DNA of 33,527 nt from Chitinophagaceae bacterium (GCA_947474435.1 CANJII010000037.1:1-33527); one strand, 5' to 3'. Shown: positions 25,582 to 33,527, counted from the first letter of the stretch. A program made the numbers and translations. Notes: a model not told the origin generated them from the sequence alone.

Positions 25582-27552
25582 TTAAATAACGGGAGGAGAA
25601 AAATATTTCTGAATAAATATCTGCGATCGAATTTCTGCTTCACCTTCCGCCGCCTTCAAAAATTTATTCTTCTGTTTTTTGTCAATGATTCTTGCTTTTA
25701 CATTGTCGCGCAATTGCAGTTGCAGAATTTCAGAAAGTTGTTTGCGCTGAACCGGATTTAAAATCGGCAGTAGAAATTCCATTCGTCGGTCTAAGTTGCG
25801 AGTCATCAAATCGGCGCTTGTGATATGCATGCTTTCATCATCGCCATAACGGAAATAAAATATCCGCGCATGTTCCAGAAAGCGGTCAACAATACTGATG
25901 ATTTCAATATTATCTTTTGGTTTCATACAGCAAATACTGCGAACAATAATTTCAATTTTTACTCCTGCATCAGCAGCTTCATATAATTCAGGAATAATTT
26001 TTTCGTCTTCCAGATTATTTACTTTCAGAATAATTCGTGCTGAAAGATTTTGTTTTGCCGCCTCAATGCACTTTTGAATTTCAGAAGAAAAAGTCTGACG
26101 GTAGTTGCTTGGAGAAAAAGAAATTGTTGTTGGATGAAAATTTTCAAGCGATGTTGATTGAAGTGCTGCAAAAAAATCAGCAACATCCTGCGTGATAATT
26201 TTATTGGACGAAAGAATCGCAATATCGGTGTACTTGTCCGCAGTTTTTTCATTTAAGTTTCCGGTATTCAGAAGCACAGTTCGCTTTATTGCTCCATCAT
26301 TTTCTTCTTCAATCAAAATAGTTTTCGCATGAATTTTTAAGTTCGGGAAATTGCGTGAAATTTTTACTCCACCGGCTTCCAATTTATTGGCGAGCATAAT
26401 ATTTTCTTCTTCGCTCTCGCTTGCTTTAATTTCTAAGTACGCATAAACATTTTTTCCGCTTGCTGCAGCAATTAGTAAATTTTCAGCTAACAATGAATGT
26501 GGCGCTGTTCGATACAGTGTGATGAATATATTTTTCACGCTGTTGCTTGTGGCCGCTTCTTTCAATAAATTAATTACTGTAGAAAAAGAATGATATGGAA
26601 AGTAAAGAAGATGATCCGCTTCACTAACTGCTTGCAATATTGAAGGAGCATTATCTAAAGGATGAATTGCCGGAATCATTGGAGACTCCTTCATTTCAGC
26701 AGAAAGCAATTTACCTAAAACACTGAAATCACTCAGGACTAAAATGGAATTCTTTTTCGCTACTGCATTCTTACTGCCCTTTGTTATTTGTAAAAGAGTT
26801 TTTATAATTTCTTTCGGTGTGTTTTTTTCAAACAGAAAGTAATTTCCAATTGCCTGATTTTCATTTTCTAATTTCTTCGAAAGTGCGGGCTCTTCATCAG
26901 CAGAATAATATTTATTTCCTGCAATCATTTCAAACAAATTGTTTCCCGGAATTACATGTCCCGGAAAAATTTCCGGCAGGTAGTAACGAATTATTGTTTC
27001 TGCCAAAACATAAATTGATTTGCCTTCTGCAGATGGAATTTCTATAAACCGTTCGCTTTTACTGAATGGAATTTCGATAAGCGCTTGACCTTTTTCTTCA
27101 TGAAAAATTAATTGAACGAATAGATAAAGCCGTCCGTTTTCAAAAGCTGCTACTTCATTTTCATCGGTTAAAAATCTCGGATATAGAACGGGTTTCATTT
27201 TTAACCGAAACCATTCATTCAAAAATTTCAATTGTATTTCATCCAATTCTTCAACTGATAAAATTTCAACTCCTGAATTTTTTAGTGTGCTGAAAATCGC
27301 GGTCAGAATTTCACCGCATTCTGAAAATTGTCTGGTTATTTTTTTATTCAGCTTGTTTGTCTTTTTGAAAAAGCTTTCATCTGAAGTATTTAACAAAGCA
27401 AAAAATCGTTCACGAATAAATACTTTCAGATTACTATCTGAAATAGAAATAAATTTCAATCGCTCAGCCGCCAGATTATTTTTATAAGATGCTTCCTGCA
27501 TCACGCGGCTGTTGAATGAAAGCCAACTGAAATCGCGATCGAATAATTTCAT
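25582..27552 (-). CDS. ppk1: Divergent polyphosphate kinase 1
   Basis: Ppk1 polymerises the terminal phosphate of ATP into polyphosphate via a phosphohistidine. The 656-residue product has the four-domain plan: N domain (1-100, FSWLSFNSRVMQEA), head (105-310) and two phospholipase-D-like catalytic domains. Both catalytic histidines are present, H408 in KIHAK and H561 in FLEHAR, with R348 (TLYRT) and TGNLNEKTADKYTD. Several otherwise constant positions differ: the Mg-binding Arg of ELKARFDE is S378 (EIKASESE), the N-domain SSNLDEFF reads DSNLKVFI, and the glycine-rich PGVxGLSENI loop is shortened to PKDNI. It could be a diverged paralogue with altered activity. It follows sixA by 12 bases, probably as one transcript. 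Family membership is firm; wild-type activity is not. Confidence 0.9.
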   Translation of the reverse strand: MKLFDRDFSWLSFNSRVMQEASYKNNLAAERLKFISISDSNLKVFIRERFFALLNTSDESFFKKTNKLNKKITRQFSECGEILTAIFSTLKNSGVEILSVEELDEIQLKFLNEWFRLKMKPVLYPRFLTDENEVAAFENGRLYLFVQLIFHEEKGQALIEIPFSKSERFIEIPSAEGKSIYVLAETIIRYYLPEIFPGHVIPGNNLFEMIAGNKYYSADEEPALSKKLENENQAIGNYFLFEKNTPKEIIKTLLQITKGSKNAVAKKNSILVLSDFSVLGKLLSAEMKESPMIPAIHPLDNAPSILQAVSEADHLLYFPYHSFSTVINLLKEAATSNSVKNIFITLYRTAPHSLLAENLLIAAASGKNVYAYLEIKASESEEENIMLANKLEAGGVKISRNFPNLKIHAKTILIEEENDGAIKRTVLLNTGNLNEKTADKYTDIAILSSNKIITQDVADFFAALQSTSLENFHPTTISFSPSNYRQTFSSEIQKCIEAAKQNLSARIILKVNNLEDEKIIPELYEAADAGVKIEIIVRSICCMKPKDNIEIISIVDRFLEHARIFYFRYGDDESMHITSADLMTRNLDRRMEFLLPILNPVQRKQLSEILQLQLRDNVKARIIDKKQKNKFLKAAEGEAEIRSQIFIQKYFSPPVI

Positions 27553-27564
27553 CTTGATGATATA

Positions 27565-28068
27565 TTATTCATCTTCTTTATACTTTTTTGGAAATTCATA
27601 AAGCACCAGATGCTTTTCACTTTCCTCAATTTCATCCCATTTGTCGGTGATAAATTCAATTCCAACAATGGAGCAAGTAGGCATTGATGGAATTTTATTT
27701 CTTGTAAAATAATTTGCCAGTTCATGAAATGTAGGATTGTGGCTGAACAACAAAACAGTTTCGGCCGATGAATCAATTGACAGAATGAATGATAAAATCA
27801 AACTTTGATTGAATGAATACAAAACCGGATCAATTAAAATTGAATCAACCGGATAGTTTAATTCCTTAGAAAAAAATTTTGCGGTTTCCAATGCGCGAAC
27901 AGCAGGACTACTGAAAATCAAATCAGGTTTAACACCTTTTTCTTTCAGAATTTTTCCCATCATCGGAGCATCTTCCTTTCCGCGGTTGTTCAATGTGCGG
28001 TCAATGTCCTTCATCTTCAAATCATCGTGACTTGATTTTGCATGTCGAATAAGAAATAGTTTTTTCAT
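27565..28068 (-). CDS. sixA: SixA-type phosphohistidine phosphatase
   Basis: A 167-residue histidine-phosphatase-superfamily protein. SixA removes phosphate from phosphohistidine in phosphorelay or PTS proteins. The catalytic RHG-type motif is LIRHAKS (H9, about residues 6-12), and the second His is in LFSHNPTFHELANYF (about 107-121). An Arg in SSPAVRALETAKFF fits the phosphate pocket. SixA proteins are short because they lack the cap insertion of phosphoglycerate mutases, as here. The gene is 12 bases upstream of ppk1, an enzyme that works through phosphohistidine; whether SixA acts on Ppk1 is speculation. About 160 bases separate it from tdk. Confidence 0.9.
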   Translation of the reverse strand: MKKLFLIRHAKSSHDDLKMKDIDRTLNNRGKEDAPMMGKILKEKGVKPDLIFSSPAVRALETAKFFSKELNYPVDSILIDPVLYSFNQSLILSFILSIDSSAETVLLFSHNPTFHELANYFTRNKIPSMPTCSIVGIEFITDKWDEIEESEKHLVLYEFPKKYKEDE

Positions 28069-28091
28069 AAGGTAGTAGCTCCATCCTTAAT

Positions 28092-28110
28092 CCTTCCCCT
28101 ATGGGAAAGG
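28092..28110. repeat. Hairpin-forming inverted repeat between tdk and sixA
   Basis: CCTTCCCC and GGGAAAGG arms around TAT can pair imperfectly (one mismatch) on either strand. No U-run follows on the minus strand, so it is not a standard terminator of tdk. It may be a remnant of an intergenic repeat or a processing hairpin before sixA. The rest of the 28069-28228 gap is AT-rich, with nothing recognised. Confidence 0.3.
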
Positions 28111-28228
28111 AAACAGTCGCGGATTATTTTTTCGATTCTGTATTTACTCATTTTTTTCATCAGCTTTAATTGTATTCATGAATGCTTCGCATTTCATTAT
28201 CAAATTATCATATCAACAAATCATCAAA

Positions 28229-28804
28229 TCAGTTCTTCATTCCCTTCTCAAAACAATGGCGACAGCGTGGTTCGTAATGGTCTTTTTCGCCGAGTAAAAC
28301 CGTAGCATCGTATTTAGATTTCCGGAACGAATAAGAAGCTAAGTTTCCGCAAATCATACAAATTGCGTGAACCTTTGTAATGTATTCCGCTCTTGCTAAA
28401 AGTTGTGGCATCGGGCCAAAAGGTTTTCCGGAAAAATCCATATCCAATCCTGCAATAATTACACGCGCACCTTTTGCCGCTAACTTATCGCAAACCATTG
28501 GCAGTTCGTTGTCGAAAAATTGCGCTTCATCAATTCCTATCACTTCAATTTCATTGGCAAGTAGCAGAATGTTTTGAGAGTTGGAAACCGGAGTGGATGA
28601 AATATAATTTTCGTCGTGCGACACAATGTTGCTGGTGTGATAACGGGTATCAATCTGTGGTTTAAAAATTTCCACTTTTTGGTTGGCAATTCTTGCACGC
28701 TTCAACCGTCGAATAAGCTCTTCAGTTTTACCGGAAAACATGCAGCCGCAAATCACTTCAATCCAACCGGTTTGTTGTTGTCGTATGTGAGGTTCAATAA
28801 ACAT
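28229..28804 (-). CDS. tdk: Thymidine kinase (type II, TK1-like)
   Basis: Salvage enzyme that phosphorylates thymidine with ATP. The 191-residue product has the P-loop [13 protein letters not shown] (about residues 19-31), the lasso/Walker B region GIDEAQFF with the catalytic Glu (about 90-97), the [13 protein letters not shown] segment, and a structural zinc site made of CMIC and CRHC pairs, with the usual adjacent YSFRKS and DHYEPRC. Length and motif order match bacterial Tdk. It starts at ATG 28804, divergent from the Pro/Gln-linker gene across a 181-base AT-rich gap. No exact TAnnTTTG box was found upstream. Confidence 0.97.
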   Translation of the reverse strand: MFIEPHIRQQQTGWIEVICGCMFSGKTEELIRRLKRARIANQKVEIFKPQIDTRYHTSNIVSHDENYISSTPVSNSQNILLLANEIEVIGIDEAQFFDNELPMVCDKLAAKGARVIIAGLDMDFSGKPFGPMPQLLARAEYITKVHAICMICGNLASYSFRKSKYDATVLLGEKDHYEPRCRHCFEKGMKN

Positions 28805-28985
28805 TTAATGAGTTTTAAAATTCGTGATGCGAAAATTCACAAATCTTTTCCAATAATGAACAGAATAATTTGAATTCATAAACCATTTTGTTGGAAACTG
28901 CGTTAAATTCTAAAATGTTGGAGTTCTTAATTTAAAATTAAAAAACAGGATTTGAAAGCATAACTTTACACCCCCTGAAAAAGAT

Positions 28986-29846
28986 ATGGCTGATATAAAA
29001 ACAGAAACGAAAATTTCGGTATTGATTGAAAAAGTCAACTACCTGTTTCAGTCTATTCAGTTCAACAATGGGGTGATAAATAAAATTGATAAAGATTTAT
29101 TGCTCAATTATGTTCGAGAATTGTATGAACTCACACTCTCATTGCCGGTTGATCATCCGCAGGCCAATTTGATGCAACAATTTCCGCCGCAATATCAGCA
29201 GCCTCAACCACCGCCACAACAATATTATCAGCAACCAACTGCTCCGCCACCTCAACAATATATTCCACCGGTTCAACAACCCGCACCACCAGTTATTCAA
29301 CAGTCATCTCCACCACAAGCTGAGCCACCAAAACCTCAACAGCAAATTCCAACTGCGCCGTTAACCAATGGAGCGCAAAATGGAAATGGTATGAATGGAA
29401 ATGGAAATGGAAACGGCACTCATCGTCCAAATTCAGATGATGCAGTTTTGAAAACCAATCCCGGCCAATCGTTGAATCAATCGTATTCGGGAAAAGGAAC
29501 GCAAAAAACTGTTTCAGATATTTATTCTGAACAAGGAGCTAAACCTACAGTGAATGAAAAACTGAATCAGCCGAGAACAGATTTGAACGATAAATTGCGC
29601 AAGGCACCCATTAAAGATTTGAAAACATTTATTGGTTTGAATAAACGCTTTTCGTATATCAATTTTTTATTTAACAACGACGCAAGATTATATGATGAGT
29701 CTATGGAAAAAATAAACAACAGTAGTAATTATGATGAGGCAATGGATTATATCGAAAATACATTGCGCAACCGCCTTCACTGGAATACACAGGACGAAAT
29801 GGTGGCTGAGTTCTACAACATTGTAGAGCGCCGGTTTTTAGTCTGA
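28986..29846 (+). CDS. Unknown protein: helical ends joined by a Pro/Gln/Asn-Gly-rich linker
   Basis: A 286-residue protein I cannot assign functionally. It has a predicted helical N terminus (1-55), then a low-complexity stretch very rich in Pro and Gln (62-125), an Asn-Gly repeat (132-144), a polar segment with TVSDIYSE and PTVNEKL (175-193), and a C-terminal helical domain (205-286). The C-terminal pattern IGLNKRFSYINFLFNNDARLY...VERRF recalls a conserved hypothetical family of Bacteroidota. There is no signal peptide or membrane segment, so it is probably cytosolic, with the linker acting as a flexible tether between two binding ends. A -7-like TAACTTTA at 28961-28968 precedes the ATG. 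It ends tail-to-tail with waaA, one base between the stops. Confidence 0.82.
   Translation: MADIKTETKISVLIEKVNYLFQSIQFNNGVINKIDKDLLLNYVRELYELTLSLPVDHPQANLMQQFPPQYQQPQPPPQQYYQQPTAPPPQQYIPPVQQPAPPVIQQSSPPQAEPPKPQQQIPTAPLTNGAQNGNGMNGNGNGNGTHRPNSDDAVLKTNPGQSLNQSYSGKGTQKTVSDIYSEQGAKPTVNEKLNQPRTDLNDKLRKAPIKDLKTFIGLNKRFSYINFLFNNDARLYDESMEKINNSSNYDEAMDYIENTLRNRLHWNTQDEMVAEFYNIVERRFLV
29379..29417 (+). repeat. In-frame GGAAAT-type hexanucleotide repeat encoding Asn-Gly
   Basis: Thirteen codons, almost all Asn-Gly pairs with one Met, made of repeated AATGGA units. Such a run can slip in replication by multiples of six bases without breaking the frame, so linker length may vary between strains. Confidence 0.7.
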
Positions 29847-29847
29847 A

Positions 29848-31104
29848 TTATTTTTGGAAAATTTCTTTATTGATGTACTGAACAATTTGTTCAGTTGCTC
29901 CTGCACTATTTTTTACATAATTGCTACAGCCAATTGAACATTGGGAATAAAAATTCTTATCGGTAAGCAGTTGATTGATTTTAGAAGTGAACTCATTTTT
30001 ATTTTGAATACTGAAACAGCTTTGTGATAGAATCAACTCGTTTGCTTCTCGAAATTTTTTACAGTTGGGTCCGAATAAAACCGGAACACCATAAACAGCG
30101 GCTTCTAAAATATTATGAATTCCTTTTCCAAATCCTCCTCCTACATAAGCTATTGTTCCATAACGATAAATGTTGCTAAGCATTCCGATATTATCAATTA
30201 CTAAAAATTGTTTTTCGCTGGGTGAATTTTGAATTTGTGAAAACCGAATTGCCTTTTCTCCAAGCTGATTGACTAAGGTTGAAATATACTGTTCGTTGAT
30301 TTCGTGTGGCGCAATTATCCATTTCAGTTCTGTGTTTTTTTGTTGCTGAATAAATTGTATCAGGATTTTTTCATCATCAGGCCAGGTGCTTCCGGCAATT
30401 ATTATTTTGTTGTACCTGCAAAATTTTTCTATTTCAGGAAATTGTTTCGCGTTGTTTTTTACCTGAAGCACACGGTCAAATCTGGTGTCGGACGAAAGAA
30501 CTGCATTGGTCAAACCAAATTCGCTGAGCAGATCTAAAGAATTTTTATCCTGAACAAATATTTTATTGAATGATTTTATTATTGATAGGAACGGTTTTCC
30601 AAACCGATTGAAAAACAATTGCTCTTTTCTGAATATTCCGGAAATTAGAATGGCTGGAATATTTTCTTTCTTCAACTCATTCAAATGATGAAGCCAGAAT
30701 TCGTACTTAACAAAAATAGCGAGCCGAGGATTTATAATTCTGATAAATTCTTCCGCATTTTTTTTTGTGTCGATTGGTAAGTAGAAAATATAATCAGCAT
30801 CAGTACTGTTTTTTCGTTGGGCATAACCACTTGGCGAAAAAAAAGTGAGCAACACTTTTATGTTTTCATTTTCAGCTTTCAGTTTTTCAATAACAGGTCG
30901 GCCTTGTTCGTATTCGCCTACAGATGCACAGTGCATCCACACGATGTAATCATTTTTATTAACTGTACTTTTTAATTCGCTGAATAAATTTTTCCGTCCA
31001 TCAATAAATTGTTTTGCTTTAGGATTGAATTGCGATGAAACACGAATGGCCAGTAAATAAAATTTAATCGCTAAATCATAAATGAAAATATAAACCGGAT
31101 TCAT
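29848..31104 (-). CDS. waaA: 3-deoxy-D-manno-octulosonic acid (Kdo) transferase
   Basis: GT-B glycosyltransferase (GT30) that transfers Kdo from CMP-Kdo to the lipid A precursor on the inner face of the inner membrane. The 418-residue product has an N-terminal membrane anchor (about 4-22), the catalytic Glu in HCASVGE (E64), the FSPSGYAQRK and YLPID segments, VKYEFW in place of the proteobacterial ETELWP, and the C-terminal nucleotide site GGGFGKGIHNILEAAVYGVPVLFGP. I chose ATG 31104, which gives the family-like start and forms a TAATG overlap with the upstream gene's stop. The frame extends 17 codons further upstream, but only inside that gene. It looks functional; whether it adds one or two Kdo cannot be seen. 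Confidence 0.95.
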   Translation of the reverse strand: MNPVYIFIYDLAIKFYLLAIRVSSQFNPKAKQFIDGRKNLFSELKSTVNKNDYIVWMHCASVGEYEQGRPVIEKLKAENENIKVLLTFFSPSGYAQRKNSTDADYIFYLPIDTKKNAEEFIRIINPRLAIFVKYEFWLHHLNELKKENIPAILISGIFRKEQLFFNRFGKPFLSIIKSFNKIFVQDKNSLDLLSEFGLTNAVLSSDTRFDRVLQVKNNAKQFPEIEKFCRYNKIIIAGSTWPDDEKILIQFIQQQKNTELKWIIAPHEINEQYISTLVNQLGEKAIRFSQIQNSPSEKQFLVIDNIGMLSNIYRYGTIAYVGGGFGKGIHNILEAAVYGVPVLFGPNCKKFREANELILSQSCFSIQNKNEFTSKINQLLTDKNFYSQCSIGCSNYVKNSAGATEQIVQYINKEIFQK

Positions 31105-31856
31105 TAATGCGTATAAAATTCCTGGTAAGTGTGACCATAAAGCGGAAGAAACCAAGCGAGTTTCAACCCAATCAAAACATCTAATCGTTGCGAATTATCG
31201 CGTGCATGAGAATCAAAATTCCAGTCACGACGATTTTGAGTGAAACCTTCGGTCACTTCAATTCCGGTATAAAAATTTAATAATTTTCTAGGGTCAAAGT
31301 GAGCAAATCCTAAAAACTGACTGGTGCAAATTCCATTGGTTAACCGATCGTAACCTTTCACATAATCACCGGCAAATTGCGGAAGGTCATTACTGATTTC
31401 CTGAATTTTTATTTTGTGTTGCATGAATCCCACGCCAACAATTGTCATTATTCCAGAATTGGGATTGACATGAAAGGCAGGAATAATTTTTCCGAATTTC
31501 CCTTGTAATAAATAACCTCGTTCGTTCAAAACTATGGAAGAATAAATTCCATTGATGCTTATAAAATTTCCTGATGTGGTTTTTAATGCATCAAGTATTG
31601 TGTCCTCTCGAATATTAGCGCTGAACAAAAAACTTCCGGTTGCACCTATCAACCAGTTCTTTCCGAACTTGAATAAAAAATTACCTTCAATCGTACTTCC
31701 GTTTCCAAATCTTTTTGCCATATCAGCAGCCGGAATCTGATAAGTATAGGCAGCGCTGATGATTCGCGCATTTACCAAAGTGTCTTTAATGTTGGTTTTT
31801 TTTTGAGCAACAGAATTAAGAGAGAGCAAACAAAACAGTAAGCTGAGTTTTCGCAT
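31104..31856 (-). CDS. Exported protein, probably outer-membrane beta-barrel-like, function unknown
   Basis: A 250-residue protein with a signal peptide (1-18, ends SVAQ) and alternating-hydrophobic, aromatic-rich segments typical of outer-membrane barrels in Bacteroidota (for example NFLFKFGKNWLIGATGSF and TIVGVGFMQHKIKI), ending in an aromatic-rich WFLPLYG...EFYTH. It has no recognised enzyme motif. Its TAA stop shares a base with the waaA ATG (TAATG), so translation of waaA is probably coupled to it, which hints at a link with lipopolysaccharide or the outer membrane. A near -7 box, TATTTTCG, lies about five bases before the start codon. I recognise the pattern as recurrent in this phylum but know of no function. 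Confidence 0.78.
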   Translation of the reverse strand: MRKLSLLFCLLSLNSVAQKKTNIKDTLVNARIISAAYTYQIPAADMAKRFGNGSTIEGNFLFKFGKNWLIGATGSFLFSANIREDTILDALKTTSGNFISINGIYSSIVLNERGYLLQGKFGKIIPAFHVNPNSGIMTIVGVGFMQHKIKIQEISNDLPQFAGDYVKGYDRLTNGICTSQFLGFAHFDPRKLLNFYTGIEVTEGFTQNRRDWNFDSHARDNSQRLDVLIGLKLAWFLPLYGHTYQEFYTH

Positions 31857-31911
31857 GAGGCGAAAATAATCGCTGCTTTTCAGATGCGTGTTTTTGTTTT
31901 TAAATTCGATT

Positions 31912-32814
31912 TTACTTTGACAAAAGGTTTTTCATCGCATTTTCCAATTCAGGAAATTGAAACTGAAAATCTGCATCCAATATTTTTTTTGCAGAGCATT
32001 TGCAATCTTCGAAAAGTGCTTCGGCAAATTCGCCTGAAATGATTTTTAACATCCATTTAGTTGCGGGAGCAGGCAAAGTTTTATTTTGCATTACGCGAGC
32101 AAGTGTTTTTATAAATTCAGAATAAGAAACTGATTGGGGCGCAACAGCATTGTAAGCCCCATTCATATTTTTATTTTCAATGGCGTGAATAAACAGATTG
32201 CAAACATCATCGAGATGAATCCAACTCCAGTGTTGTGAGCCGGGAAGAAATATTGGTCTAATAAAAAATTTTAAAGGCAATTCTAATTCCTTCATTGCAC
32301 CTGAATTTTTTGCGAGTACAATTCCTGTACGCAATTGTATAGTTCGGATATTTATTGCCTCCGCTTTCCGCACTTCGTTTTCCCAATCGCGACAAACATT
32401 TCCTAAAAAAGAATTTGCAGGAGCAGTTTCTTCCGTAACAATTTCATTTTTCCTTTCGCCATAATATCCGATGCCCGATGCACTCACAATTGTTTTTACC
32501 TGATTCGTATTTTCTTTCAGCGATTGAATTAAAAACTGTGTTCCGTTGATGCGGCTGTCGTAAATATTTTTTTTGACTGTTACACTCCATCGCTTCTCAT
32601 AAATATTTGTTCCGGCGAGATGAATGATTGCATCTGCATTTTCAAAAGCAGCTTTATCAATTTCTTTTTTCTCCGTATTCCAGATAAAAGTCGGAATCAT
32701 CCCATCTCCTTTTTTCCGGGAGAGATGCCGGACAATAAAACCTTTCTCCAATAGAATTTCAGAAAGTCGTTGTCCGATTAAACCTGAAGCACCGGTAATG
32801 AGAATGGTTTTCAT
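31912..32814 (-). CDS. TIGR01777-family epimerase-like protein (SDR39U1/YfcH type)
   Basis: A 300-residue extended short-chain dehydrogenase/reductase-like protein. The Rossmann NAD(P) loop is ITGASGLIG (about 6-14), followed by IIHLAGTNIYEKRWS, SASGIGYYGERKNEIVTEET with the active-site-like Tyr (about 112-131), and the C-terminal DUF1731 segment (GEFAEALFEDCKCSAKKILDADFQF, about 250-275) that defines TIGR01777. The substrate is unknown for the family, sometimes labelled a cell-division inhibitor or SulA-like on weak grounds. It starts 11 bases after the stop of the YifB-like gene, so the two are probably co-transcribed; the small outer-membrane gene follows after 55 bases. Confidence 0.93.
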   Translation of the reverse strand: MKTILITGASGLIGQRLSEILLEKGFIVRHLSRKKGDGMIPTFIWNTEKKEIDKAAFENADAIIHLAGTNIYEKRWSVTVKKNIYDSRINGTQFLIQSLKENTNQVKTIVSASGIGYYGERKNEIVTEETAPANSFLGNVCRDWENEVRKAEAINIRTIQLRTGIVLAKNSGAMKELELPLKFFIRPIFLPGSQHWSWIHLDDVCNLFIHAIENKNMNGAYNAVAPQSVSYSEFIKTLARVMQNKTLPAPATKWMLKIISGEFAEALFEDCKCSAKKILDADFQFQFPELENAMKNLLSK

Positions 32815-32825
32815 TCGAAAGAAAA

Positions 32826-33527
32826 TTAACCAGCCCAGTTTTCTTTATCGAGACTTCTATAATGAATTGCTTCGGCAAGATGTTCGGTTTTTATATCCGT
32901 ACTATCTGAAAGGTCAGCAATTGTTCTGGCAACTTTTAAAATGCGGTCGTAAGCGCGGGCAGATAAATTCAATCTTTCCATTGCAGTTTTCAAAAGTGTT
33001 TCGCCTGCTGATGTGAGCTTGCATATTTCGCGCACCTGCTTGCTTTCCATTTGCGCATTGCTGTGAATATTTTTCTTTTCCTTAAATCTTTCAATCTGAA
33101 TATTTCTTGCTTTCACCACACGCTCGCGAATGGATTCACTTTTTTCGGAAAGTGATTTCGATGATAGTTCAGAGAAAGGAACCGGCGTAACTTCCACATG
33201 CAAATCGATTCGATCGAGTAATGGTCCTGAAATTTTATTCAAATATTTCTGTACAACTCCGGGAGCGCACACACATTCTTTATCGGGATGATTGTAATAA
33301 CCACACGGACATGGATTCATCGAAGCTATCAACATAAAACTCGAAGGATAATCCACGGAAAAACGCGCACGCGAAATGGTGACCTTGCGTTCTTCCATCG
33401 GTTGCCGTAATACTTCAAGAACTGTTCGTTTGAATTCCGGCAACTCGTCTAAAAATAAAACTCCATTATGCGCCAATGAAATTTCTCCTGGTTGCGGATT
33501 ATTTCCTCCACCAACTAAGGCAACATC
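32826..33527 (-). CDS. YifB/ComM-family Mg-chelatase-like AAA+ ATPase (5' end outside the window)
   Basis: C-terminal 233 residues of a protein of about 500. The frame is open to the window edge, where it reads DVALVGGGNNPQPGEIS. Visible are Walker B NGVLFLDELPEF, the SMNPCPCGYY...CVCAPG cysteine cluster, LLDRIDLHVEV with the sensor/arginine region, and the C-terminal Mg-chelatase subdomain (SARAYDRILKVARTIADLSDS, HLAEAIHYRSLD). The family includes ComM, a helicase that promotes branch migration during natural transformation in Vibrio and Acinetobacter, but YifB homologues are widespread in non-competent bacteria. Walker A and the N-terminal Lon-like domain lie beyond the window. It is the first visible gene of a likely operon with the TIGR01777 gene. 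Confidence 0.95.
   Translation of the reverse strand, partial: DVALVGGGNNPQPGEISLAHNGVLFLDELPEFKRTVLEVLRQPMEERKVTISRARFSVDYPSSFMLIASMNPCPCGYYNHPDKECVCAPGVVQKYLNKISGPLLDRIDLHVEVTPVPFSELSSKSLSEKSESIRERVVKARNIQIERFKEKKNIHSNAQMESKQVREICKLTSAGETLLKTAMERLNLSARAYDRILKVARTIADLSDSTDIKTEHLAEAIHYRSLDKENWAG

Noticed and set aside
28927-28941. Perfect AT-only palindrome TTAATTT-A-AAATTAA before the Pro/Gln-linker gene
   Set aside because: All A/T and in a very AT-rich gap, where such palindromes are expected by chance; no positional support.
32624-33016. 130-codon open frame on the plus strand across the TIGR01777 and YifB-like genes
   Set aside because: It is antisense to two well-supported genes and shows no recognisable protein features.

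Overview
The window is a chromosomal segment of an AT-rich member of the Bacteroidota, probably a Chitinophagia- or Sphingobacteriia-like lineage. Support for this comes from PorX, the type IX secretion (T9SS) response regulator with a PglZ domain. Two secreted proteins end in T9SS type A sorting domains, and there is a TonB-dependent receptor with an N-terminal carboxypeptidase-regulatory-like domain. Shine-Dalgarno sequences are largely absent, while the Bacteroidota -7 promoter element TAnnTTTG recurs just upstream of start codons. No rRNA, tRNA, insertion sequence, prophage or CRISPR array was recognised, and no gene-free gap exceeds about 260 bases.

Layout. 1-3.5 kb (+): a GAF-SpoIIE (PP2C-type) phosphatase and uvrB. 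3.5-7.2 kb (-): a phosphate-uptake operon pstC-pstA-pstB-phoU without pstS, preceded by a phased array of TTAACA-like hexamers resembling a Pho box. 7.4-8.7 kb (-): an HD-domain phosphohydrolase, divergent from porX (8.7-10.3 kb, +). 10.3-14.4 kb (+): polX (PHP-PolX), then a tightly packed cluster of a DUF1573 protein, a UbiA-type prenyltransferase, ruvX and def. 14.5-15.8 kb (-): a secreted carboxypeptidase-regulatory-like protein and a membrane J-like protein. 15.9-18.8 kb (+): gcvP. 18.9-25.5 kb is the most accessory-looking part: a DUF433/DUF5615 toxin-antitoxin pair, an AT-rich leucine-rich-repeat T9SS cargo, a GH18 chitinase T9SS cargo, and a TonB-dependent receptor on the opposite strand. 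25.6-28.8 kb (-): sixA followed by a divergent ppk1, with tdk upstream. 29-29.8 kb (+): a Pro/Gln-linker protein of unknown function. 29.8-33.5 kb (-): a YifB/ComM-like AAA protein cut by the window edge, a TIGR01777 epimerase-like protein, a small outer-membrane protein and waaA.

How the genes relate. The Pst/PhoU and SixA/Ppk1 genes both concern phosphate or phosphoryl chemistry, though only the pst operon shows a candidate Pho box. PorX would regulate the T9SS that exports the LRR protein and the chitinase; chitinase plus TonB receptor suggests polymer use, but no chitin-utilisation locus is visible.

The points most worth a second look are these: PstC carries a PstS-like segment in its first periplasmic loop; a Pho-box-like array sits upstream of pstC; PolX appears to have lost its polymerase active site but kept its PHP nuclease site; Ppk1 keeps both catalytic histidines but lacks the Arg of the ELKAR motif; a J-like protein has HPE instead of HPD; and several -7 boxes abut start codons, which implies near-leaderless mRNAs. 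I did not find a clearly new multi-gene system; the novelty here lies in protein variants and regulation.
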